Below, one piece after another: positions 30,671-40,806 of a DNA stretch of 64,000 nt (position 1 is its first letter; each line of letters starts with the position of its first letter). The stretch is from NCBI GenBank assembly GCA_964023275.1, contig OZ029914.1, positions 37,308,924 through 37,372,923 on the forward strand. The letters are read 5' to 3'. The notes under the pieces were generated by a model that was not told the DNA's origin, did no database searches, and was given only the letters and a program-made list of their open reading frames with translations. A program made the translations under genes and the position numbers. The stretch comes from Norana najaformis (Eukaryota > Annelida > Clitellata > Crassiclitellata > Hormogastridae).

Positions 30671-31970
30671 TCAAAACAGCAGAAAATGTATTTAATATAG
30701 GCCTACCGTTTTTATTTTCAAACCCGCAATGTCTAGTGTGTAGCATGATGGATTGTCATCGTAAGTGTAATGGAACCGAGCACAGTAAGGTCTTATCCTC
30801 GCCAGCAAAAATTTGTTTCAAGCTTTCGGCAACACATGGGACTCTTAGCAAAAACTCGGCTTTTAATGAGTACATTGACCGTGCACTTCCGGGGCAAGAT
30901 CATACGGGGAGGAAGAGGACTTCATACACATGGCTGCCTATCGCATAAGGGGCTTTTCTTCTTTCGTTTTCAAATGATACGTGATGCATTAGGCAAATCA
31001 GTAATGCAATCGCCTGTGAATAAGCTGGATCCCGCGACTTAGCTTACATTGGGCGCTATGGAAATCTCGACTTTTATGATCATAGCCTTTGAGAACGTTC
31101 GCTCATATTCGCTTTTGTAACCATTGGAAATTTTCACGGTCATAGATAGGGCCTAATTTTAGAACACTTGCACATTCGACGTGGTGACGTGGTGTTATAG
31201 ATAGCCTAGAGCTATTGGCGAATTTACCCAGAACATCAGCCTAACACTTTACGTCACCAAAATTCTTTCTATAATTAGCCATCTAGGCCCATAGCCAAAT
31301 TGAGTAGTGGAACTGTAGTAGATTGTCAACGCTTTGTGCAATCGTTTTGGATTATAAGAGCCTAGTAGACTTAGATCTTTGTCCTAAATTGATCGTGACC
31401 TCATATTTCTGGAGTTCACTGTTATGGAAACGACTCGGTTCTTGTGGATTTGATCTGACTGAAGTGTCGTCGAATAAGCTAGTCTTCCGAATACAGCTTT
31501 TATGTTTCGCTGAGAAATGGCGGCCATTTGCATTAAATTAGAGGCATAGCCTAAATTACATTTCGTATGTTTATCATGGAGTCGACACGCAAAATCATAG
31601 TAACCAATGTTTTATGTCAACAAATACATCTTCAAGTATTGAAGAGCTGGTCAGTTATGGCATGGTTTCAAAGTAAGTTGATTTTAAATTAATACACTCA
31701 TAACACTCAATCTACGGGCTCAAAAATAGATCCCACATAATGCCTGCTTATTTATGCGTACACAAGAAATTACATAGAACCTATACCTAATTCATTCATC
31801 TAGGAGCCTACCTACCTAGAAATGTGCACCTACATATATAGGATGTATCGTACGGAAACGTGGCGCTATATAAATGTCCATTACAAACATGAGTAGATAT
31901 GTCTCAAAATAGGCCTATAATATGTAGATTCGTAAGCACAAAGGCCTGTGTAGGCCTACTTGCTTATGTA

Positions 31971-32832
31971 AATCTATACATGAGCGTGCGTACGTGGGCC
32001 TATTTTACATGCATACAGAACATAATTCAACAAAATGTAGCATAAAAGCAAACCGAACATAAGATACAGCATAATAGATACACATATAAATACAGTTTAG
32101 AGCGTATGCAATTTAAAAGTTGCAAAACGTGATTTATGTAATAATTAAAAAGTTAAACACTTTTAAAGAAACGTTGGTAGTTGACCGAGTTGTGTAACGA
32201 AGTCAAATTGACCTGCTCTGATGCCGTCTTACTTCTAATAACCACCGTCACCCATGCAAATGAGGAACAAAACAATGTCGGGTTCATTTGGACTTGAACA
32301 GTTGTAATGCAAATTTTATTCAGGTACAAATTAAAAGTATAAACTGACACGAAAAATGCCAAAATCAAATCAAAAGAAACGTTCCCGGAATTTAAAAAAT
32401 AAGTTTCAAAGCCGTGAATATTAAGAAAAAAAATTTAAAATAAATGTATTCACATCTATGGTTTAGGATATGACGATGGCATAATAGGTTATTTCGTTAC
32501 TGGTTCTACCGCTGCTCTTGAAGATATCAACCACGCTGAGATCGTATTTCGATGTTACTGGCTGTGGGGCCGTGTGGGCCTACCAATGCTTGTACAGATA
32601 GTGATTCTCATCGCGAAAATCTAAACGGAGATGTCGAAGGCAGTGGCTAGGGACGTGTGAATTCGGGAGAAGCTTTTATCCCCGCCAGTAAGTAAATGTT
32701 ACAAGAAAATGCTTTTCTCACATACATGCATCTGAAGGTATAGGCTATGTATTTCATTTGAAGAGCCGATTGTACGTTAGCTACTGTATAAAGAACTCCC
32801 ATATTTCTGGTAGCCTATTCTTTTTCATGCAG
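31971..32832. other. Upstream of receptor 3; leader not found
   Basis: AT-rich. A GTAAGT donor at 32689 and a TTTTTCATGCAG acceptor at 32832 delimit a plausible 144-bp intron, but the frame before that donor has no ATG. An open frame at 32467-32622 after a TTTAG ends in a hydrophobic stretch and stop; I cannot place it in a gene. Confidence 0.35.
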
Positions 32833-33165
32833 GCCATTTTCTGCGAACGATAAACGCTTTTGCGGAAGAACGGATTGCTAGAGAGGGAGATCGTGTGTCC
32901 TTTACTTCCGACGTGATGTCCTTTCCTGGAAGTAGCGTCCTGTGGCTATATACACCTGGAGAGGCATACAAAGGCGTTCGACACATCTACACTGAAGGCC
33001 GGATGGTCTCAGGATGGCGTTCCATATGTCAAGTGATTACGAATGCAACATCGTCTACTTTAGTCCTTTATTCAGTTCATCCGATGGACGCTGGTTATTA
33101 CGAATGCAGTGAGGAACATTTCGACGGCAGAGATATTCGCTCTAGAGTCAAACTCACGGTTTTAG
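32833..33165 (+). CDS. Ig-domain exon of receptor 3
   Basis: Paralogue of 5432-5758. Conserved: VLWLYTP, EGRMVSGWRS, QVxTNATSSTLVLYSV, YYECSEEHFDGRDIRSRV. The first canonical cysteine is replaced by Ser. The donor GTTCGT is weaker than GTAGGT in receptor 1. Confidence 0.82.
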
Positions 33166-36100
33166 GTTCGTACACATACAGCAACGTAGGGGTTCAGCAA
33201 ACATGACGTGCACTGCGACTACGATTACTATCGTTTAGATACAACTGGTAGCCTAATACCCTTTCAAGCCATATAAAAGTGGGACGGAGCTAAGTAGGAC
33301 CTATAGAGTAACACAACAAAATCTTAAGAAACATTTTATCCATACGCTACAGTCTGTCTGCAAATAGACTACTCGAAAGCACGTTTCCTTTTCCCTGATC
33401 TTATCTGGGCATTAGACCCATATAGAGGTTTAGTAAAAGTAAATACAAGGTCGGTAGTTCGTGAAAATGTACTTACTCTAGCAGTATGAAAGTTATAGAC
33501 ATGCATTTAACAGAAAGGACTAAGCCAATCCTTACTTAAGTCTATAACATACTATACGGACTGGGAAGTTCATGCTTATCTGTAGGCTTAGTGCTGTAGG
33601 TCTAATATTACTGAAACACTATATATAAGCATGCATATATATGTATGTATATATTTATTTGGCTTCCAGTTGAGAAAAGGGTACAGTTCAAAATATCCCT
33701 TATGGTCAGGTCCTCGGTCGTTGGCTCAGCGCCGGATTATATCAATGAGCTCATCAAGCCAGTTGCTGATCAACCTGGTCGACAGAGACTACGATCGGCG
33801 ACACATGGTCAACTCATTGTACCCCGTTCTCGTACGTCTGCTCGGGCAGGCCGCGCCTTCTCCACCGTGGGGCCGTCTCTCTGGAACACTCTTCCACCAG
33901 ACATCCGATCTCTTGTCTGTTCAACAGTTCAAGAAACATTTTCTGCCCATCTCAAGACGTTCCTATTTAGAGACCATTAGGTAGCCGTGCTGCAGCGCCT
34001 TTGTGAGTTACTTAAAAGGCGCTTTACAAATTTAGTGATAGGCCCTACATACATACATACACATATGCTAGACTAAATAAGGAAGCGGCAAACTAAGCTA
34101 TAAACTGTTCAGCAAGTAAGCATATCTTTTGTGAAGAAATAATTGGCATGGTTCTGTATAAAATAGATCCAGCCTAACGTATTTGCTCATACAGTCATAT
34201 TTGCATATAGCCTGTCATGTGTTCAGTTTTGGGATCTTCTTCGTAATGTATCCAATATTATAAATGTAGACCTATACATGCACAAACATAGGGGACCTAT
34301 TTTGATAGTTAACGTGAATACCGAACCGGGAAGTATAAGTTCATAGGCCTATGCTGAGCTTTACGACCTGCGTGTCCCATTACACATGAATTAAGGGACT
34401 TCTTTTAAAACTCCCTATATTCTACCTCAGTTTCATTTCAAGAAAGATGTCAAAATGTCAGGGTAAACAGGTGTAAACATCGATCGATTGATTAGCCGCC
34501 AACACAGCATTGCGTATAAATTTATTATAATTATGAGCTTTCATCAGCAATTGAACCATCACTCTAAGCTTCCACCTATGTAGGCCTACTTCCTGTTTCC
34601 ATGTAAGCTTACTTCCTTTAAGGATCACTACAAAACTTCATGTGTAGGCTTACTTCACTATAGGCTATCGCAACATAGTTTTATTTTATTTTCTAGTATG
34701 GTATTGAATTGCGCTGTAATGTATTTTCTTGCAGTTCGTGAGGTTATTTTTTCCTTGTCCTATTTGTCGGTCGGGCAGTTTGCCTGCATCGTAGGCCTAA
34801 TCGAACCTTATCCAGTGTTGATTTGAACGATTTTTTCTATGCGCCCCATGACAACCTAATATGCCTACTATTATTGACTGCTATTTTTGGCGCTGATGTA
34901 ATGCTTACTAAGCGCATGCATACAGCTCACGAATAACTGTCGCATGACGACGAGGTTGTAGGCTTTACATAGGCCTACATTATTTGCGAACAATGCAAAG
35001 AAAAAATGTATTGATTCTTAGTCATACATCGCGTCATGCTCGATCGTGGTTTTGTGTTATAGGGTTGGAGGCGCCTCTCGTGAGTTTCTCTGAAGTGGCG
35101 CTATATAAATTTGCGATTAAAATAAAATTTAAATTGTAAATGATCTATAGGCCTATGCTAGCTGCTTGAGTTACAAATTGGTTTAAATTATCTGAGAGGA
35201 TGTCAAAGAAAACGAACGCAGACTTTGGACAATAAGCCTAGCTAACTTAATCACTGGATTTAGAGCATAGGCCCACAAATTATTTCGTTTGCGACAGACA
35301 AATCTGTCATTGCATTAGAATTAATGTTTAAACCTCAAAAGTAACAGATTTTAACACTATTGTGGCCTTTTGTGTATTTTAGACGCTGAAGAAAGCACCA
35401 CAAATGTTGTTGAATTCACTGAAGCGTTTAATAATGTCCTCTTCATTTCTGGAATTTCTATGGCAGTTTTATTAGTTATTGTTTGCACGTTGTTCGCACT
35501 TCTGGCTCTTCAAAAGAGACGGCAGTACATAAACGGTAGGCGCTTGCTGAATAAGTTCATATAATATTTTTTGGTTCTATTCGTTTTAGTTTCCTTGCAA
35601 CATAAAATGACTAGTCTATGCTATACCTATTTTCGATTTGTGTAGGCTGTAGCAGCACTAAGAAAGCCTATTGTAAGGAGCGACGGTGGTTTGTGAAGAA
35701 TTGATATCGCGAAACACATAATAATTATTTTTACCATGACGCAGTTACCAGCTTAACTCTTTACCGACCGCACGGTACTAATCGGTAGTAACGTCAGCCG
35801 ACCGCACGGTACTAATCCGTAGTAGATGGGACTAGTCATATCGTAACCTCTTGTTTATTTGTAATCCTTATAATTTTAGAATTCTACGTCATTTAGGCAA
35901 ATAGGTATAATTTTAATCCATATTACATCAGCGGGATCCCTGGAAAACACCTCAAAAATATAAAAACCAACCAATCAAAATGGGCATTTAAATCGGCCAG
36001 CGTGTAGTTAAAAATGGATATTTAAATGTCCCAAAATGGCGAAGCGTTGTTTACAGGAGGAAGAAATTCGCCGATCGATCGACGAATGGTCGTATATTAA

Positions 36101-37541
36101 CGAAAGTTGTGATTCTACTGATGAATAAACGTGTCAGATGGATCACACGAGACTGTTGGCAATACGAAGTGAACAAGTGGCACACTGATATGGAGTTTGA
36201 TGACAATGGCATCCGCTATATGCCTGCGGCGATTGTGGGTCAGTTTTCATATGCCTGCGGCGATTGTGGGTCAGTTTTCAGTTACCCAGAAAATGTTGTG
36301 TTGAGAAATATAATTATAGGATGGAAAAGAAGAGAAGATAAAATGATAAAGAATGGTGTTTACCTTATGTATATATGTCAAACACTGACACAGATATCAC
36401 AAGTTCAGTTAGTTTTGCTTTTAGGCTTTTCCTGTAATTTTCTTCAGTTTTTACCCAACGGCCTAAATACTAAAAAAATTGTATATCTTTCAGTTTTGAA
36501 AATATTTTTAAAATTTCTGTTTGGTTCTATCTGGCAACAATTTCTGCACATTTCTTGTGCCTAACTACCATATGTTGTCACTTACAATTCTTATGTAGAC
36601 TGTCTTGAAGGTAAACATATAACAAATTTTTGGGGTACAGTTGGGGGCAACTTTGAGTATCCCAAAACAAATTTTCCCCAAAAAACTTGACAGATGAATG
36701 GGCAGAGGAGATAAAATGCTAAAGAATGGTACTTACCTTATGCCTACATGTCAAAAACCAACAGAGATATCATAAGTTCAATTTGTTTTACTTTTATCCT
36801 TTTTCCTGTAATTTTCTTCAGTTTTTATGACAACGGTCTAAATACTAAAAAAATTGTATCTCTTTCAGTTATGAAAATATTTTTAAAATTTCTGTTTGGT
36901 TCTATCTGGCAACAATTTCTGCACATTTTTTGTGCTCAATTTATATATGTTGTCATTCAAAAATATTTGTAGACTGTCTTGAAGATAAAAATATAGCAAA
37001 TTTTTTGGGGGATATAGTTTGGGGCAACTTGGGGTACCCCAAAATTTCTTTTTTCAAAAAACTTGATAGATGGTTGGGAAGAGGAGATAAAATGCTAAAG
37101 AATGGTACTTACCTTATGTCTACATCTAAAAAACTGACAGAGATAAAACAAGTTCAATTTTTTTATTTTTTGGCCGTTTTTGCCAAAAATGTGCGGTCGT
37201 GAGGGGGTAGGTGAAAAAATTTCTGCGGTCGTTAAAGGGTTAAAGCCTTAACTAAGTGTGAAACATCTGTGCTGAACCTACTTTATTCAGGAAGAGCTAT
37301 GAAGCCAAGAGCTGCTAAAGACGAGAAGACAAACTGCGAGCAGACGTCACCCATTTGGAAAATTGAGGATGGAATCATTGGATCATCTCTGCTTTTAAGT
37401 CAACCTACCAAGAAACATCCTCACTTACCTTCTGATCGAATCTCATTCTTGGAATCAGACAATGACCAAAAATCTCCTCGACCTGAGGGAGCGCATGAAG
37501 GCTTATTAATTACCATGACCCAGTTTAGCATTAATCTTTAG
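32833..37541 (+). CDS. Ig-type membrane receptor with tyrosine-free tail (receptor 3, partial)
   Basis: Exons 32833-33165 (Ig), 35383-35535 (TM) and 37291-37541 (tail), all phase 1, 245 codons from the Ig exon. The Ig domain is about 80% identical by eye to receptor 1, but the B-strand Cys is Ser (SFTSDV). The extra Cys and DAGYYEC remain, so a different disulfide is possible. The TM exon has a hydrophobic helix (FISGISMAVLLVIVCTLFAL) ending QKRRQYIN. The 83-residue tail is unrelated to receptor 1: charged, with KSPRP, and no tyrosine. No leader exon was identified. One receptor with docking tyrosines beside one with a similar ectodomain and none is the arrangement of paired receptors; a decoy role is inference. 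A piggyBac-like element fills the last intron. Confidence 0.7.
33640..34075 (+). mobile_element. LINE 3' end (family C), plus
   Basis: ORF2 C-terminus open for about 110 codons (GRAFSTVGPSLWNTLPPDI, HLKTFLFRDH, stop), then GCAGCGCCTTTGTGAG, AAAAGGCGCTTTACAAAT and a short (ATAC)n tail. It lies in the receptor 3 first intron. 34080-35380 otherwise shows no exon except a LINE tail near 35050-35130. Confidence 0.8.
35383..35535 (+). CDS. Transmembrane exon of receptor 3
   Basis: GTATTTTAG acceptor; DAEESTTNVVEFTEAFNN, hydrophobic helix, QKRRQYIN, GTAGGC donor; phase 1 both sides. No charged residue in the helix that would recruit an adaptor. Confidence 0.7.
35753..37243. mobile_element. piggyBac-like non-autonomous element with satellite interior
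   Basis: TTAA at 35753-35756 and 37240-37243; inverted ends CTCTTTACCGACCGCA (35757-35772) and complement TGCGGTCGTTAAAGGG (37224-37239), 14 of 16 matching. The left end has a direct repeat of GACCGCACGGTACTAATC. A 30-residue frame at 36036-36128 (MAKRCLQEEEIRRSIDEW) resembles a transposase N-terminus. The rest is tandem repeats. Confidence 0.8.
36330..37195. repeat. 370-bp tandem repeat inside the TTAA element
   Basis: Units start near 36341, 36711 and 37088 (GATAAAATG, AAAGAATGGT, TTACCTTATG), two full and one partial. Each carries CTAAATACTAAAAAAATTGT and CTGTTTGGTTCTATCTGGCA. Long frames across it are repeat-derived. Confidence 0.8.
37291..37541 (+). CDS. Cytoplasmic tail exon of receptor 3
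   Basis: TTATTCAG acceptor, phase 1 entry, 83 codons ending SINL and TAG. Basic start (RAMKPRAAKDEK), then IWKIEDGIIGSSLLLSQP and SFLESDNDQKSPRPEG. No tyrosine. Codon-like composition and a precise in-phase join support it; no family is recognised. Confidence 0.6.
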
Positions 37542-37719
37542 CCAGGATATTTTAAATAAGATAGGCAAAAATATAGACCTAGTATCAAGACACACTGACA
37601 TGCAGGAGTTAAGATCAGTGTTTCAAACATAAGAAACGCGAACACGACTTCCGTCTTCAGTCTCAGTGATCATAAAAGACAAACTAAGACTTATGTCTTT
37701 TATTGTGACAGCTGTAAAC

Positions 37720-37945
37720 ATCTATCGTAATCGTAATTCCGAGATTTCTACAGCGCCCGCGAAAGCCACGCCGCGGGGACTAGCTTATTCACAGGTGCTC
37801 AGTCAAAACAAAATCGATAGGCAAAAGGGTTCGGTTCCAGGTCAAGATCCAAAAGTCAGACGGTGAGAGCGTGGCAACTATGGGGGTAGTGTTTGGGGTT
37901 GGAGAGGAGGGAGATATAAGAGAACAAGGGGTGTATTTGGCTAAA
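37720..37945 (-). mobile_element. LINE family A 3' end, minus
   Basis: CGTAATCGTAATTCCGAGA tail side, CAGCGCCC, AATCGATAGGCAAAAGGGT, TTCCAGGTCAAGATCCAAAA. Confidence 0.75.
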
Positions 37946-38364
37946 TTGTTTTATAGTCATAGTCGTAATCTTAATTGCGCATTTGCATAGCATCTTCTCA
38001 AGAAAACTTCTCACAGGTGCCCCTGACATGACAGTACGAGATTACGATGAGAGCAAATGGTCTTCGATCGCTGGAATCGCGTCCATCGATGGCAGCCGAG
38101 TCGGCACGCAGAGGAACCGATGGATCATGGACCAGCAGCTGAAGTAGAAGACTGGGTCAGAGGTCAGGCGGTGGCGGCTACAGGATTGCTTGCGTGAGGG
38201 GCAAGCGCATTTCCAGAAGGGCGCCACAATCTGGCAGTCCATTGAGTCCACCATGCACGGGTCTGGTTTGAGGGATGTCGGTATATATACAAGAGGGGCG
38301 CGGAGGAAGGGACGAACCGCCCCAGTGTCTATAGCTAAATCCGCCACTGATAAAACGTAACTTG

Positions 38365-38590
38365 TAAAATTGTAAATTGTAGGCCTACACGTTTTTCTAT
38401 AGCGACTGTGTGGCTTCGACCATATAGGACGAGATCCTTCACCACCGCTACACACCATTTAAGGTCCCCGTGCACGGACCGTAGGCCTACTAGCCCGATA
38501 TTCAAATCTCTGAAATAGGCCTAAGCCAACCGGGGATCCTCACGCACAGAGGCTCCTTGGCGTACGCACTTATCGATGAAGCTATCAAGG
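38365..38590 (-). mobile_element. tRNA-derived SINE S1, minus
   Basis: AGCGACTGTGTGGCTTCGAC, GGTCCCCGTGCACGGACCGT, GATCCTCACGCACAGAGG and the GGCGTACGCACTTA head. Next to it, 37950-38360 and 38600-38950 show no gene. Confidence 0.65.
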
Positions 38591-38979
38591 CCAATGGTGT
38601 CGGGTAGTCCTTAAATGCTCTTAAATCGGATAAGATAGGTCTCATTTTAAGTGTTTTCATTGTGATTTGGAGCGTTTTATATCTTATTAGCTGACGTTGT
38701 ATTGAGGATTGAAATTGATAATGTAAGCCTATGGAATATTCTGCATAGCCATGACTATACACTATACAGTTAATACTGGCCAGGTTAGCTACGCTGGTAA
38801 GGATGGCGCACCAAAGCCAGTCCACTATCAGGTCAATATCCAGAAGACACACGACAGAGTTTAGTTACTTCTTGATGCCTCAAGCAATAAATTTCAACAA
38901 AATTAGCACGAAAGTGTTCACAACGCTTTTGAAAGGTACTGAAAGGTACTGCATGTAAGTGGCTAAATACACAGACACA

Positions 38980-39098
<119 letters not shown>

Positions 39099-39399
39099 TT
39101 GTATATAAGACATTAGCCATCGATTATTATTGTGTTATAGGCTGCCCTAAATTAGCGGGACCCTGGCCCCTTTTGGGTGGACCTTTGCATCCAAATAAGT
39201 GTTGTTGCTATTTACATTTGCAATGTTTTATTCTGTTTTTGGAGCAATAAACAAACTTCATATATACATCATGCAAGCATGCCTGAATGTATGACCCTAC
39301 AGGAAGAATACTGTACAAAATGAAGCATCCAAACAGCCATAGTCATTATGATACCCAAAGCGGACCCACATTCAGCCATTGGTGGCATGCTAAGGGCAC

Positions 39400-39560
39400 A
39401 ATTGTAAACACGAAATTTCTAAATTGCTACTTAAAAGCTAAACCAGTTTATTCACGAGTGCAGCGTCAAGTCAGCGGGGTTGTCCAAAGATGCCATGTAA
39501 AGAACCTAGTCCAGTAGCCAGAAGACCAGTGAGAGAAGGAAGAGAGGAGGGGTGGGCTGT
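39400..39560 (-). mobile_element. LINE 3' end (family B), minus
   Basis: AAATTTCTAAATTGCTACTT, AGCGGGGTTGTCCAAAGATG and CCATGTAAAGAACC correspond in reverse to 47960-48180 and 50695-50905. Confidence 0.6.
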
Positions 39561-39937
39561 GTTTAAGATGAGGGAAACAGGTCCAGGAACGTAACCTTTA
39601 GGGGAGACAATGCAGGAGACAAATACATCTGGGTGTTGTATGAATCAAAACTTCATTTTTGTGCAGTTTTGACAACAAAAGGCAAGTCAGCGTGAATTTT
39701 TAAAATGTATTTCTTTAAGCATAATCAAAACTGACTTATCATAATGAAGTTCTAAAGCATAATTCTGTAGTTTGCTTTGTTGTTTCTGCTGTTCGGACAA
39801 GAATTAAGATCTTTCTAACTATGGTAGGCCTAATTCATAAATTTCATAACTGATTTTATCATACCCAAGCAAGCCTATGTAGACCTATCTGTATAAGAGT
39901 TTACTTTGTTCGAAGTCAGCCCCATTTGAGAAAATTA

Positions 39938-40806
39938 TCATTTGGTGTCAAAGACCAGTACTTCCCAATTTTCCAAAAAAGCGCTATTGGCAACAAACAG
40001 CTTGTCAGTCATTATATCAAAATGAATTCTACATGGCCACTGAAGTCCTTCTTTCGTTGAAATTAGTTCTTCATTAAATTCCAAAACTGCATTCAGTTGC
40101 AACACTCTCTTGTTGTTCAAATCGGCCACCATGATGCATCCTCTCTGACCAAAGGCTAAGTAAATCGGGGTGTCCAGTTGAGTCCAGTAGTTGCCCCTGT
40201 ATGACCTCAGAACCATTCCATCTCGGTCAACCAGACACACTCCCTGCACTGCGTCACTGACGATACCATGACTGACTACGAAATAACCCCTCCTTGTTTT
40301 CAGAGCATGCCACAGATGAAACACACCTGTTTCCGGCTCCAGTCGTAGTTCAAGGATGAGCTCCCCGTCCGCTGTATATTCGCTCAGCCTGTTTGTGTTA
40401 CATCCTGTTACAACTATATTACACTCGTCTGTTACCGAAAGACGACCAGCATCATACTCCATTGCCCACATTTTCCTTGAGTCCAATCGCTCTCCTAAAT
40501 CAGGTTTCAAAATTCCTTTAAACTCGTCTTTGCAACCGTATACATAAAGACAGTTGTTGCTGGTGCATGCTGTTATGTCGCTTATGTTAGTCACTCCAGA
40601 CAAAGAATGTTTATGTTTGAACGTCATCAGGTCATAGACTTCTATTGATGAATTGCCTCTAGTTGCTACAAATAACTCATCCGCAAGAGTCGTCAGTCCT
40701 GCGACTTCTTTCTCTTCTTCAGTAGCATAATCTGCCAAGTCTCTTGTCTTCTCGCTTGGCTTAATGGCGCGAGTCGATTTCGGGTTTAATTTCACAGCCG
40801 CCCAAT
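39938..40806 (-). CDS. TRIM last exon: beta-propeller region
   Basis: 289 codons. DWAAVKLNPKSTRAIKPSEK leads into repeats such as GLTTLADELFVATRGNSSI, DITACTSNNCLYVYG, LSVTDECNIVVTGCNTNRL and CIMVADLNNKRVLQ, spaced like blades of a six-bladed propeller. Ends WEVLVFDTK and TGA. Confidence 0.85.

Larger units (their letters stand above)
24958..31971 (+). repeat. Large tandem duplication, right copy (unit A')
   Basis: Second copy of 8334-15945, same strand and order. The receptor stalk, TM and tail exons remain open with mostly conservative changes, while introns and flanks have diverged more. That pattern suggests selection on the exons. Confidence 0.85.

Noticed and set aside
32467..32622. 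Possible exon ending in a hydrophobic stretch, near receptor 3
   Set aside because: Could be a terminal exon in phase 1, but no upstream exon or conserved paralogue supports it.
36109..36564. 151-codon plus-strand ORF
   Set aside because: Lies inside the TTAA element and its 370-bp tandem repeat; the neighbouring frame at 36748 is the same repeat.
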